DNA from: Rufibacter hautae
GTDB taxonomy: Bacteria > Bacteroidota > Bacteroidia > Cytophagales > Hymenobacteraceae
Length of the DNA stretch: 64,000 nucleotides
Assembly: GCF_008271695.1 (NCBI RefSeq)
Contig: NZ_VKKY01000002.1
Location: forward strand, 1,364,001 to 1,428,000
Direction of reading: 5' to 3'
Of the stretch, positions 7,892 to 17,437 are shown piece by piece. Every line of letters starts with the position of its first letter. Position 1 is the first letter of the stretch. The notes beneath the pieces are model-generated. The model was not told the origin of the DNA, searched no databases, and saw only the letters and a list, made by a program, of their open reading frames with translations. A program made the translations under genes and the position numbers.

Positions 7892-9880
7892 TTACAGTTT
7901 TAAAACACGCAGTTGTTTGTACGTGCTGCCGTATATAAGCCGCAGGATATAAGCCCCGGCACCCATATCTGCGATGGAAAAGGAGGAACCCGCAGGCACG
8001 AACGTGCGGATGTGCCGGCCAGCCATGTCATAGATGGAGACCTGCGCAGGCACGCCCTGCCCTCCTTTGAGATTCACCACGTCCTGGGTGGGATTGGGGT
8101 ACACCAGCACCGTCTCCAAGTCAGTGGGAATCACCGAGGCATCTTGTTGTACCGCGCTAACTGATTCCAAAAGCCATTGGTCTGGGTCTACCTCAATACT
8201 GAGGACCTCGCCGGGTAACGTGAATTGGTAATCCTGGCTTGGCTGGTTCTGCTGCACTACCACCACCGTATCTTTCACAGATGTACTGATCTTGTATTCC
8301 ACCTCGGTGGTGAAAAAAGGCGTGACCTGGCTGGAACCTGTCTGTTGGCTCCTGAGGAACAGCTGGTTTCCTTTTTGGGCCCAGGAGATATTGAAGACTG
8401 GGAATCCTTCGCCGTACACCCATTGGTCAAAAAAGTACTGCAGCGAACGGTCGCTTACGCGCTCCACCACTTTCTGGAAATCACGGGTAGTGGCCACTTT
8501 GTGCCTGAATTCATTTCGGTAAGCCTGCAGTGCCTGGAAAAACAGGGCATCGCTCTGTAGCGTGTGGCGCAGCATGTGCAGTACCATGGCGCCCTTGCGG
8601 TAAGAAAGGGCAGCACTGAAGATGCGGTTCACGTTGGTGCTGTCTTTCACAAACACCGATCCCTGCGGTTGGGTCAAGGCACTCTGAACGGAGCGGTTCA
8701 GCCAGTTCAACCTTTGCGCTGGTAGAAGCCTTTCAATGGCCAGGAACTCGCCATAGGAGGCAAACCCCTCATTAAGCCAGATGTGGCTCCAATCGGCGCA
8801 GGTGACTTCGTCTCCCCACCACTGGTGCGCCAGTTCATGGGCTGTTAGGGAAAACTCGAAGGTAGATTGGGTGGTCATGGTCTGGTGCTCCATACCGCCG
8901 CCAATGGGTGCCATGCTGTGCCCGTACTTCTCTTTGTAAAAAGGATATAGCCCGAACAACTCAGAAAACAACTGAAGGAACTCCCCGGTGCGGTCTACCT
9001 CGGCTTTGTAGGTGCCCAATGCCCCCGGATACAAGTAGTTCTGCACCAGCATGGGCTGCGCCGCACCCGGCAAAGGCACCTGGTAAGAATATTCCTCGTA
9101 CTGGCCCACCGCCACTGAGATCAGATAATATGCAATAGGATAGTTCGATTTCCACTCATAGCGGTGTTTCTGGTTGCCCATGGGCGTTACCCGCTGCAGC
9201 AGCCCGTTAGAACCTACTTTGTTAGACACATCGGTGGTCACCCACACTTCCACAGAATCGGCTTTGTCTTCCAGTATTTGTTTCACCGGGAACCACTCAT
9301 GCGCGGCAAACGGCTCACTCAGGCTCCAAGTCACCTGCTGGTTCCAGGGTTGGGCCAACTCGGTATTCAACCCGTTCCCAATGGCGGCTTTGGCCCCCGA
9401 AGGTGCCCTGCCGGCATAGAACACCTGCACTTTGAATTTATCCTGCCTTGCTTTAATCGCGGGCAGCACCACCACTACCTCAGACCCGCTCCGGCGTACG
9501 GGACAAACTACTCCGTCCAGCAGCACCCGCTGGATGGTGAAATTGGGGTGCAATTCAAAGGCGAACTCGGTTAAACTATTGGCCTGCACGGAGGCATACA
9601 TCGTTACACTACCGCTTATGTCCAGCGCGTTTCTTTCCAGCCCCAGGTCCAGTTTATACCAGTGCATGTCATACTGGCGCATGAGTTCCCGGTGCTCCTC
9701 AGAGGTGATGCCATCGGCGAGTAATATGGGGGTGCCGGTGATGCGGGCAGCGGCGCAGGAGTGCTCTTCCACCCTTTGAGCAAAAAGGCAGGTAAACGCA
9801 CCTATCAGCCAGAAAAACAGGGCTAATAATAGGCGCTTAGAGGCATGAATGTAGGAATGAGTGGGTAAGGGTGCTATCAT
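7892..9880 (-). CDS. M1-family metallopeptidase with T9SS C-terminal sorting domain
   Basis: A 662-residue secreted zinc aminopeptidase-like protein. The signal peptide (RLLLALFFWLIGAFTCLFA) comes after a short N-terminal extension. The M1 N-terminal beta domain is followed by GGGMEHQT, replacing the usual GAMEN exopeptidase loop. The zinc motif HELAHQWW is at about residue 348, with the third ligand in WLNEGFASY. The last 80 residues form a type A T9SS sorting domain (VYPNPTQDVVNLKGG, YDMAGRHIRTF, GAYILRL), so the mature enzyme is likely exported through type IX secretion and held at the surface. The start at 9880 has AGGAG 5 bases upstream. Confidence 0.9.
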   Translation of the reverse strand: MIAPLPTHSYIHASKRLLLALFFWLIGAFTCLFAQRVEEHSCAAARITGTPILLADGITSEEHRELMRQYDMHWYKLDLGLERNALDISGSVTMYASVQANSLTEFAFELHPNFTIQRVLLDGVVCPVRRSGSEVVVVLPAIKARQDKFKVQVFYAGRAPSGAKAAIGNGLNTELAQPWNQQVTWSLSEPFAAHEWFPVKQILEDKADSVEVWVTTDVSNKVGSNGLLQRVTPMGNQKHRYEWKSNYPIAYYLISVAVGQYEEYSYQVPLPGAAQPMLVQNYLYPGALGTYKAEVDRTGEFLQLFSELFGLYPFYKEKYGHSMAPIGGGMEHQTMTTQSTFEFSLTAHELAHQWWGDEVTCADWSHIWLNEGFASYGEFLAIERLLPAQRLNWLNRSVQSALTQPQGSVFVKDSTNVNRIFSAALSYRKGAMVLHMLRHTLQSDALFFQALQAYRNEFRHKVATTRDFQKVVERVSDRSLQYFFDQWVYGEGFPVFNISWAQKGNQLFLRSQQTGSSQVTPFFTTEVEYKISTSVKDTVVVVQQNQPSQDYQFTLPGEVLSIEVDPDQWLLESVSAVQQDASVIPTDLETVLVYPNPTQDVVNLKGGQGVPAQVSIYDMAGRHIRTFVPAGSSFSIADMGAGAYILRLIYGSTYKQLRVLKL

Positions 9881-9983
9881 ACTCCTGCTATACGGTGGTG
9901 CGTGTAAAAATAGTATGTAGTAAACGCACAAGAGGCCTGAAAATTACTTCCAGGCCTCCTTACCAAACCTATTGATAAAACTT

Positions 9984-11081
9984 TTACTGCACCACTACTT
10001 TTCCAGATTGGGCGGTCTTCCCCAGCTGTAGCTGCACCACGTAAATGCCTTTGCCGTATTTGGCCAAATTCAGCCGTTTGTAGTATTGCCCCTGCACCGC
10101 GCCTAGGTCTTCCTGGTGCACCGTCTTGCCCTGGCTGTCTACCACTCGTACTTGTGCTTTGGTCTTCTTTTGCGAAAAGAAGGTAAGATTCACCTCCCCG
10201 TTGGTGGGGTTGGGGAAGAACTGCAGGTCCAGTTTGGCCGGCACTTCGGCCTTTTTCTTCTTGCTCTTCTTGGAAGCTTTCAAAGACTGCTTCTTATCAA
10301 TCGGGCTACTCGCTTTAGATGGTCTGAGGATGATGATGTTGTTCTGGTCAGAGTTCCTGAGTCTAATGACGTTGTATTCTCCGGTTTCCAAGGCTTCTCC
10401 TGCCCTTCCAGGCCTAACTCTTATAACTTTCAGGTTGCCCTCGGCACCTTCCTTCTCAACCCTTATGGTTTCGTTCAAATGAAACGTATCGGCTTGCAGT
10501 TGAAGGACGCTGTCTATCCTGATGAACCTATGCGGACCTATGAGGGAATCAATCCTGGTGGTTTCGCGGAAGACCGCCGGATGGCCCATCATCCTTACAG
10601 CCTGGATCCTGTCTCCTATCAGACTGTCAATCTCTATGGTGCGGGCCTCAAAGATTCTGCAAGGGTTACCTTTGGTGAAAATGGTATCTGAAATCGCTCT
10701 CCTGAACACCACAGCTCTAAGGGAATCCTGACCTCCGGTGGCAAGGTAACGGGTGCTTTCAAATCCTTTAGCGGTAGATAACCTCAGAGGTTTCAGCTCT
10801 TTTGCTCCCATGCATTTGAAGGGGACGCCGCTGGCCTCCAATCTTTTCACTGCCTCCTCATACGTCATTCCCTCGGCAATGGTGAGGGTAGTGTCCAGCA
10901 CAAAGTAGGTGTCCCCTTCCTGCTTCACTATTTTCACCCGGGCCTGTTTGCCTTGGCTAGCCTTGGTTCTCTCGTTGTCTTTCTCCTTCGCCTTCTCCTG
11001 GGCCTGGGCTGGTAGAAAGGCGGCTGAGGCAAGCAGCAGCAGGGTGAACATGCTTAGCAATGTGTATTGTTTCTTTCTCAT
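9984..11081 (-). CDS. Secreted protein with T9SS type A sorting domain, unknown function
   Basis: A 365-residue protein with a signal peptide (YTLLSMFTLLLLASAAFLPA, then QAQ). A highly charged linker (KEKDNERTKASQGK) and a central region without a recognised domain follow. The central region has repeated IDSLIG(D/P) phrases (TIEIDSLIGDR, TRIDSLIGPH). A Lys-rich spacer precedes the sorting domain (FFPNPTNGEVNLTF, VVDSQGKTVHQEDLG, GIYVVQLQLG). It is likely surface-exposed or released through T9SS. Upstream are three GTTAAAG repeats (11163-11190), also present upstream of the two-component operon at 39.45 kb, so it is a candidate target of that system. Confidence 0.85.
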   Translation of the reverse strand: MRKKQYTLLSMFTLLLLASAAFLPAQAQEKAKEKDNERTKASQGKQARVKIVKQEGDTYFVLDTTLTIAEGMTYEEAVKRLEASGVPFKCMGAKELKPLRLSTAKGFESTRYLATGGQDSLRAVVFRRAISDTIFTKGNPCRIFEARTIEIDSLIGDRIQAVRMMGHPAVFRETTRIDSLIGPHRFIRIDSVLQLQADTFHLNETIRVEKEGAEGNLKVIRVRPGRAGEALETGEYNVIRLRNSDQNNIIILRPSKASSPIDKKQSLKASKKSKKKKAEVPAKLDLQFFPNPTNGEVNLTFFSQKKTKAQVRVVDSQGKTVHQEDLGAVQGQYYKRLNLAKYGKGIYVVQLQLGKTAQSGKVVVQ

Positions 11082-11162
11082 AACAATTGTAATTTAGGTG
11101 GAGCTATGGTGTTGATTCATACAATATTACCGGGTATCTTCTTGGAAAGAGGTTAAGACTCC

Positions 11163-11190
11163 GTTAAAGTCTGTTAAAGAAAAGTTAAAG
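11163..11190. promoter_or_regulatory. Three helically phased GTTAAAG repeats (putative response-regulator operator)
   Basis: GTTAAAG occurs at 11163-11169, 11173-11179 and 11184-11190, with 10- and 11-base periodicity. This is the arrangement expected for OmpR-family dimers binding direct repeats. The array lies 82-109 bases upstream of the T9SS-sorted gene. The same motif pair lies just upstream of the kinase gene at 39453. Confidence 0.5.
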
Positions 11191-11192
11191 TA
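11172..11192. repeat. Putative prophage attachment site attL
   Basis: This 21-base segment (TGTTAA, one variable base, then GAAAAGTTAAAGTA) recurs in direct orientation at 39396-39416 with 20 of 21 identities. The two copies bracket all phage genes, and the right copy lies 116 bp beyond the integrase. It overlaps the GTTAAAG operator repeats, so part of the similarity could be regulatory rather than a recombination core. Confidence 0.55.
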
Positions 11193-11496
11193 CGCTTGGT
11201 CGAAACACCTTCATTAGACTCATTAAACCCAGTTTTTGGCCGCTCTAGGAAGTTCTGGTAAAACAATGGCAAAATATTTTCCCCGAGAACGAGAAAACCC
11301 CAGCCAATGGCCAGGGTCTTCCTACGAAACAATGGGTTACCCCATCATTCCCTAAAGATACGGATTCTGCTAGAATTTCTGTTGTTTCAAATGTAGAGGT
11401 GCTACCTACAGTACATACTATATTTTGGGTAGCTGTGAACCCCATTTTTCTATAATCCACTTCTTACCCAAAGGCACCTCCCAAAATTAATTTCAA
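11193..11496. other. Left prophage margin without a supported gene
   Basis: No convincing gene is seen. A short hairpin (CCCTGGCC/GGCTGGGG) followed by TTTT on the minus strand at about 11292-11315 could be a terminator. An open frame on the minus strand here (11245-11460) has no recognisable features and is not called. Confidence 0.3.
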
Positions 11497-12090
11497 ATGG
11501 AAACTACTATTGATAAAATAATGAATCCAAGTAACTGGGAGGCTTATGCAGCAGTGTATGCTGCAGTCCTTTCCACAATTTTAGCATTAAATAGTACTTT
11601 AAAAAAGAGAAAGTATTCCTCAATTAGATTGTTTATTGAGTGCAGAGAAACTAAAGACAAAAAAGAAATAAATATTCTAAGTATCTTAGTTGCTAATGTA
11701 TGTTTTAGACCTGTTACTATTACAGAAATCAGTTTTGGAATTGGGAATGACTATTACTTTCAAACAATTATATACACTCATAAGTGTGAACCAGCAATAG
11801 AATTATAAGAAAGTGAACAGTTTATAACAGACATTTAAAAGCAAAATATTACCAGTAAAGCTGAATTCATTTCAAACGATGAATTAATGTTTAAGAGATT
11901 ATGGGTAAGTGTAAAATTAAGCTCAGGTAAAAGAATTTTTAAACCTGTCATTTTAGATCCCAGATCATATAATATACCTTCTCCACGTAACAACAAAGAT
12001 TATTTAATAACTGCTCAATTTTTCAGCAGAGACTTATTGCCTAGGTATGATAAGCTTTGGGAATTAAGAATGAGATATCGTCATAAGTAG
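11497..12090 (+). pseudogene. AT-rich hypothetical membrane-associated protein with two in-frame stops
   Basis: One continuous frame encodes about 197 residues if two TAA codons (11806-11808 and 11836-11838) are read through. It starts METTIDKIMNPSNWEAY, has one hydrophobic stretch (AAVYAAVLSTILALNS), and then a beta-rich soluble part ending ELRMRYRHK. Both stops sit where a CAA glutamine codon would fit (IEL-Q-ESEQF, TDI-Q-KQN). It is notably AT-rich compared with the host. The layout resembles accessory proteins with one membrane anchor; no family is recognised. Confidence 0.6.
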
Positions 12091-12257
12091 AAGTAATCAT
12101 AGGTTGAAGTCAAAATACCCAGTTCCCTAACCCGCATCATGACTAAACCCTTAACTAATTTTCTTATTAATCAAATCAATGATCTTTAGTTTATTCTTTT
12201 AAGAATATTCACATCAAACTACCTAAATTGAATATTTGAGACTTAAAACTTAAAAAT

Positions 12258-12455
12258 ATGATTCTTGGATTAGAACACCTTCTACATCATCTCCTTACGG
12301 ATGGATTAGGATATTTGGAGAAGAAATACATTGAACCACCTATATCAAATATATCAAAACAAGAAACAGGATTTATTAGGGTCTCTCAAGAAGGACGCAA
12401 TTATATTAGTCAATTAATTGAAACAATAAAGAAAGAAAAAAGAATTCCAGAATAA
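12258..12455 (+). CDS. Small AT-rich hypothetical protein
   Basis: A 65-residue frame beginning MILGLEHLLHHLLTDGLGYLEKK and ending in a basic helix (LIETIKKEKRIPE). It has a hydrophobic N-terminal stretch and no known motif. It lies in the AT-rich left part of the prophage with no close partner gene. It may be a genuine accessory gene or a fragment. Confidence 0.4.
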   Translation: MILGLEHLLHHLLTDGLGYLEKKYIEPPISNISKQETGFIRVSQEGRNYISQLIETIKKEKRIPE

Positions 12456-12723
12456 ATTTTCAAAAAAAGACCCAAAAAAAAGTTTATAACTTTCTTAAAG
12501 ATTGCAATCAACTCAAGTTAATTACAATGAATTATATTTCTAATTAACTAAGAACAAAACATATTGAATTTGGTAATTTATATAAATTACAAAGAAGACA
12601 AAAACATAATTCTAACAATCAATAAAACTCATAAAACAACCTATTTAAAATATTATCCATGTATAAACCAAAATAGTTATTTAGAATTATCTTGGAGATA
12701 AATCCTGAAATAAGTGAATAGGT

Positions 12724-13398
12724 TTAGGTTAAAGCATTGTAAAAAGCCTGGGCCTCCTCTGCGACCTTTGCCGCTTTGTCGGTCCCGTTGATGATCTTTC
12801 TGGCGCCCAGGTAATCCGTCCCTTGGGCATTGATGAAGTCGCTCAGTTTGGCCCCGGTGAACCAGCCGTCCCGCATGCCGCACACGATGTTGCAGGCGGC
12901 AATGGCCGGCTCCATGATGCGGTCAGGGAACTGCACCAGGTCCACCCCGGCATGCACCCCACAGCGGCGGTAATTGACCTTACCCGTGGTCTGGCAAAGG
13001 TCCCGGCCGCGGTACTTCCACCCGTCCCCACTTGCCTCATCTCCGTTGCCCATCCGGTTGGCGTAGCAGTTATTGGCAATGGCCTTGGGGTTGTGGGCCA
13101 GTTTCTTGACCAGGGCGGTGGGCACCTTCACCTTTGCCTTGGGCACCACGGCGTAACGGCTGGGCCAAGTGTTGGCCAGGCCTTGGGCCGAGTAGTTCAG
13201 GTTCTCTAACACCGGCTGCATCCGTCCGCCGGTCTCGTGGAAAACGGTGGCCAGCACGTAGGCGATCTGCATTAAATCGGTGACGTTCCTTTTCCGGCAC
13301 TCAGCGATGAGGGCGTTGATGGTGTCCACCTGGGGTTGGGCCAGTTTTCCCTAAAACAGGCCCTGTTTGTTCTGGTTGTAGAAGGCTGCGGTTGCCAT
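12724..13398 (-). pseudogene. Phage endolysin (GH19/lysozyme-like) with an early TAG
   Basis: From ATG 13398 the frame reads MATAAFYNQNKQGLF, then TAG (13351-13353), then GKLAQPQVDTINALI. It continues for 201 residues of a GH19-type phage muramidase/chitinase fold. The catalytic-type Glu lies in ATVFHETGGRMQPV, and NLNYSAQGLANTWPSRY and YRGRDLCQTTGKVNY follow. CAG in place of the TAG would give FQGKLAQ. The domain after the stop is complete, so re-initiation could still give a nearly full enzyme. It directly follows the holin gene, as in a lysis cassette; only 1 base separates the holin stop and this start. Confidence 0.8.
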
Positions 13399-13399
13399 G

Positions 13400-13981
13400 T
13401 TATTCAGCTTTGATGGGTACAGATTCCTTTTGTTCCTCCAGTTGGATGTTGTCCACGATGTGCGCCCCTACCTCGGAGCGAAGCCGGTTCATGAGCCAGC
13501 GCCTAAGGAAGCCGGCCAAGCCCCCGTCCTGCAGCTTCAAGTCCGTCATGTGCTTGAGAATATCCTGCGCACGATGTAGGAATAGCCAACCGAAGAGCAG
13601 ATGGCTCAAAGGGCTGTAATTTGGGTAGAACTTGATGGCGTGATGGATCATGGAGAGCAGCAGCACATCAGATGCCACCATCCCGAAGGTGCGGCGGAAC
13701 TTCTTCACGCTGAATGGTTCTCCTTTGATCTTTTTGGAGACCAGGTAGCCGTAGCGGGCGTTCAGCAGTTCCATGCCGATGATAAGCAGCGCGGCCCCCG
13801 GCGGCTCCCACACCCACTTGGCCATGAAGACGAACAGGCCGGTAACGGCGGCTCCCACCAAGTTAAGGAGCAAAGACCAGGCAGGCATGGCTTTGATGCC
13901 CAGGACCGTGATCAGATAGTCCCGGCCGTTGGTAAAGCCCCATTGCTGGAAGATCTCCGATAAGAAGCCGCCTTTGTTCAT
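13400..13981 (-). CDS. Phage holin-family membrane protein
   Basis: This intact 193-residue protein has three or four hydrophobic segments (PAWSLLLNLVGAAVTGLFVF, PPGAALLIIGMELL, DVLLLSMIHHAI, LFGWLFLH) and a basic C-terminal tail. The size, topology and position immediately upstream of the endolysin fit a Bacteroidota phage holin that permeabilises the inner membrane. It is one of the few structural or lytic genes of this prophage with no disruption. The family assignment comes from topology and context. Confidence 0.65.
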   Translation of the reverse strand: MNKGGFLSEIFQQWGFTNGRDYLITVLGIKAMPAWSLLLNLVGAAVTGLFVFMAKWVWEPPGAALLIIGMELLNARYGYLVSKKIKGEPFSVKKFRRTFGMVASDVLLLSMIHHAIKFYPNYSPLSHLLFGWLFLHRAQDILKHMTDLKLQDGGLAGFLRRWLMNRLRSEVGAHIVDNIQLEEQKESVPIKAE

Positions 13982-14008
13982 TTTTAGTGGAGCGAGGTAA
14001 AGTTTAGT

Positions 14009-14800
14009 TTAAGCGGTGATCCGGTACTTTTTGAAATAAGTTTTGATGATGGTACTTTCCTCCAGAACCTGGGTCTCGGTCTTCCCGGTGTTCTTCACAA
14101 TGAAAATCTCCCCGTAGCTGCCCAGGTAGGATGCCGTGGAAACGCCTGCCGAAAGGTTGAAGGCGTTGGTGGAGTAGCCCGCCACGTCGGCCACGGTCGT
14201 AGTTGTCGCCGCACCGACCGATACTCCGTTAACGAACATCTCGAACTTGCTTGTGCTGCCGGTCTTTGTGTGCCGCAACTCTATCAGGTTGTTTTGCCCA
14301 GGCATGTAGGCGTTCACGGCGCTGTTGAAGTTGTTGCTGCCCTACCGGCTGACTACGATTCTGTTCGGGCTGCCGGAGCTGTATGGGAGCTGAACCAAGA
14401 AACCGGCCGCCGTTCCAAGCGTCTGCTTGGTGCCCAACAGGTTCCGGGTGGTGGCCCCTATCAGCAGACTGTTGGGATTGAACACGGCGAACAGGGAGTA
14501 ACTCTCCTCCTAGTGCAGGAAATTCCAGTTTGTCCGCGTGCCGTCCGTGATGTCCGCTGCCTGATCTATGGTCGTTATGTATGGCCTGCCGTTCTGGTAG
14601 GTGGTCTCGTACACGTTCCGGTCACTGGCCCCGGTGAGGGTGATACCATTTATCAAAGACCGGATGGACTGAATGCGCAGGCCTTGGAAATACGCGGTGT
14701 TCTCACTGGGAACCATCCAGAAGTAGGCCCCCGGTATGTCGGCCAGGTTGATCCCGGTGTACCGGCCCCCCCTTAGTTTGAACCCTTTGATCTTGGTCAT
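14009..14800 (-). pseudogene. Phage tail-associated lectin-like protein with two TAG codons
   Basis: A single frame of about 263 residues starts MTKIKGFKLRGGRYTG and is interrupted by TAG at 14510-14512 (after NWNFLH) and 14342-14344 (after IVVSR). The middle and end (IELRHTKTGSTSKFEMFVNG, YSTNAFNLSAGVSTASY) resemble the LamG/concanavalin-like fold found in phage appendages. Both stops fit former CAG codons. It lies between the tail-fibre gene and the holin, as host-recognition genes often do. The fold assignment is by eye only. Confidence 0.65.
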
Positions 14801-15611
14801 TACAGTTTCATGTACTGGTTATAACATCACCCAGGTCAGGGCCGTGGCGGTGGCAGGCACCACGTAGATCTTCACCCCGTCGTTCGCGGCGCTCGCCTCC
14901 ACCCCAGCCGTGGTGCCGGTCACGCCAGTCTCCTTCACGATGGTGGTCGCCCCACCTGGGAGACGGCCCCGCCCGACTTACGGAAGGTGGATTTCATCTC
15001 TATGGAGGCCATGATCAGCCCGTCCGCGTCCACCCCCATGATGTTGGTCACCATCAGCAGGGCATTCCCGTTGAAGGGCATGGTGATGAGGATGTCAGAT
15101 GAGGTGTTGGGCTGCTGAAGGAACGCCTTAACGGTGGAAGTGGTCACCACCTTACCCTGCCGCACCTTGTAAGATACGCCAATGAGCGCATCGGTGTCGA
15201 ATTTCTCCACCGCCACGATAACCTCATCGTTGGTCTTGGTGCGGGCCTTCAGGAACATCTTGCCCGTTGTTTTGTCCTTGATCTCCAGGGCGCTTTCCAT
15301 GTTGGTGTTGAGCAGGATCTCCAGTTTCTGGTTGTCCTGCGCCTCCAGCACGGACTCCGAAGCCACCACCTCGAACTTGCCGGAGAGGCCGGCAGAGCCT
15401 ACCTTCAACACGCGGGAGGTGGTACCAAACTGAAGCAGGTAAGTACCGGCCACTTTACCATCAGCGCCCCGGTATTGCAGGGCCCCGGTGGCAGTCCCGC
15501 CCGCCGTGGCCACGATGGCCGCCCAAACCATCTTCAGGGCCGAGTTCAGCGTGAGGGCGTACCCCTGTTGCCCGGCCACGGGAGTAGGCAGACTGGAGTT
15601 GTCCGGAGCCG

Positions 15612-15625
15612 CCCCCCCCCCCCCC
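15612..15625. repeat. Homopolymer of 14 C (G on the coding strand)
   Basis: An uninterrupted run of 14 identical bases inside the tail-fibre-like gene, coding for a Gly tract. At the length seen here the frame is disrupted. Confidence 0.95.
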
Positions 15626-16267
15626 GTCTGCCACGTTCACGAAGCCTACCAACAGGCCCCCTGCAGGGAGTTCCGGGTCTGGGGCAGCTTTGGTTACCTC
15701 CACCTCATCTCCTAGCTTCTGCTTGAAAACGGTAGGACTGAGGGTGGTGTCCAGGTAATAGAGGTCTCTTCGGCGTTTGCCAGCGGCAGCGTTGTTAAAG
15801 GGGAAAGAGGTCGCGGCCTTGTCTGTGGTGGTCCCGTTGTAGGTCACCTTGGAGGCGGCAAGGTTTACTGTGCCTCCCCCGGTTCCGTTGGTTACTGTCA
15901 GGTCTGGTTCCTTTGACCAAGAGTACCCGGCCGGGGCATCTTTTATGTCGGATTTAAAGGCGACAACCCCTAAGTCAGTCTCGTCCACCGTCACCTTCAA
16001 CCCTTTGTCGCTCCATTCGATCTTTACCACATTTGAGGTGTTCTGCCCGATGCCCGTCCCCATGAAGACGCGCTTGCCTACGGAAGTCACCAGTTCATTG
16101 ATGGCCTTTTTGATAGTAGTGGCAGTTGTGGTGAGTTTGGCTGTCCCTAAGAAGTTCTTAATATATGACCATATTCCACCGGAGCTAACCAGGTTCACGC
16201 TGTTTTCGGTTGGGGCCTCATCTACCAGTAGGATCTCAGCCGTGGCGCTGGTGGCGGTTAGGCCCAT

Positions 16268-16312
16268 GCCGGGAAGGTCAAAGCCGGGAAGGTCAAAGCC
16301 GGGAAGGTCAAA
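16268..16312. repeat. Three perfect 15-bp tandem repeats
   Basis: The unit GCCGGGAAGGTCAAA is repeated three times, encoding FDLPG units on the minus strand. Being a multiple of three, copy-number change would not shift the frame. Confidence 0.95.
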
Positions 16313-16497
16313 GGCCGTGGCAACGTCCAGAAGGTAGAAGGTGCCGGTCTCCAGCTGGGTCACCGCCGGGAAAGCGGAACTCGGTTTGTAGGAAACCCAC
16401 CCGTTGCGGGTGTTGTTCGTTTTGTAGACGGCCCGTAGGTTGGTTTTCCATGTCTGGTCCGCCAAGACCAGATTGGCTCTTGTGAAACTGCCTATTA

Positions 16498-17436
16498 TTA
16501 AGCCGGTAGGTAATTGCGCCATTTTGCTAGGATGTTAAGCTGTCCGTTGACGAATGTTTTGTGGTAAGTCACCCCGTTGTAGGTGATGCCGCATATTTGC
16601 CCGATGTAAGGCGTGTTGAAGTCCACCGAGCCGATGGGCGTGCTTCCCGCGAACAGTTCCATGGTGGCGGGGAATGGGTCGCCTGCCGGTTGCGGGCTGT
16701 TATACTTCAGCACCACTCCGGCCAAAGCCGTCAGGGTGATCCCGTCCGCGCTCTGACCATGGGTCAGCTGGAGGTTGTAGACCGGCTCCGGCGCGGCGAT
16801 GGTCACCGGCGCAGGGTTGCTGAGGTAGTTGGAGGCGCTATAGGTACTGCCCGATTTGATGCGCAGGCGCAGTGCATTGGCCGCATAGGTGCCAGGTGCC
16901 AGCACCGCAGGCTTTGCCGCAGGCGTGGCGTAGGAGCCGCCGTTGTTGGTGCTCAGTTCGTAGTCGGTTCGGTTGGTGAAACGTGCATCAAAAGGCCAGT
17001 CCAGCGTCTTGGCGGCGTCAATGGTCAGGTTGCCCGCCAGTACCGGGGCAGCCTGGCGCACGGTGACGGTGGACTGGGCGGTGTTGCCGTCGCTGTCCTG
17101 CACATAGACGGTGGTAGCGCCAGGGGAGTAACCAGTGAAGGTGAAAGGCCCGGACTGTGGCGTTGGGGTCCATGGTTGGGAAGTATCACGTCGGTACCGG
17201 TACATGCCAGACCCTCCCGATGGGGTGATGGTCACCTGCCCGTTGTTGCCGCCGTAGGTGGTCGCCTGTACTTGGGATGCACCTACCGTTAATGGGGTGC
17301 CAGGCGTCAGACTCTTCACCCATCCCATCAGGTTGGTGAACAGGTCAGCGATCCGGCCGCGGGTGTTGCCGCCTTCCAAGACCTCATTGCGCACCTCGGC
17401 AATCTTATCTAAGAGTTGTTGTTCTGTAAGGGCCAT
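16498..17436 (-). CDS. Phage structural protein with Ig-like segment
   Basis: This intact 312-residue protein has a short helical start (MALTEQQLLDKIAEVRNEVL). A Ser/Thr/Gly-rich region with Ig-like strands follows (GSGMYRYRRD, GPFTFTGYSPGATTVYVQD, NTAQSTVTVRQ), then further beta-rich repeats to the C-terminus. It resembles proteins that decorate tails or fibres. It lies upstream of and overlaps the tail-fibre-like gene, and directly follows the connector-like gene. Confidence 0.6.
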   Translation of the reverse strand: MALTEQQLLDKIAEVRNEVLEGGNTRGRIADLFTNLMGWVKSLTPGTPLTVGASQVQATTYGGNNGQVTITPSGGSGMYRYRRDTSQPWTPTPQSGPFTFTGYSPGATTVYVQDSDGNTAQSTVTVRQAAPVLAGNLTIDAAKTLDWPFDARFTNRTDYELSTNNGGSYATPAAKPAVLAPGTYAANALRLRIKSGSTYSASNYLSNPAPVTIAAPEPVYNLQLTHGQSADGITLTALAGVVLKYNSPQPAGDPFPATMELFAGSTPIGSVDFNTPYIGQICGITYNGVTYHKTFVNGQLNILAKWRNYLPA

Positions 17437-17437
17437 G

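Larger units (their letters stand above)
14819..16522 (-). pseudogene. Phage tail fibre / receptor-binding-like protein with two frameshifts
   Basis: Starting MAQLPTGLIIGSFTRAN at 16522, the product would be about 565 residues. The frame is lost in a run of 14 G (15612-15625) after VNVADGG and resumes as DNSSLPTPVAGQQGYALT. A second slip of one G near 14950 separates GGAVSQVG from ATTIVKETGVTG; the repaired frame ends at TAA 14819-14821. It contains three tandem DLPGF units encoded by a 15-bp repeat. A beta-rich, Gly/Thr/Ser-rich composition and position near the lysis genes fit a tail fibre. Its start overlaps the previous gene by 25 bp. Confidence 0.65.

Noticed and set aside
11245-11460. 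Minus-strand open frame at the left prophage edge
   Set aside because: 71 codons, no motif, no clear translation start context; better explained as non-coding margin.
15612-16522. Diversity-generating retroelement acting on the tail fibre
   Set aside because: No reverse transcriptase or template repeat with adenine-specific differences was found in the window.
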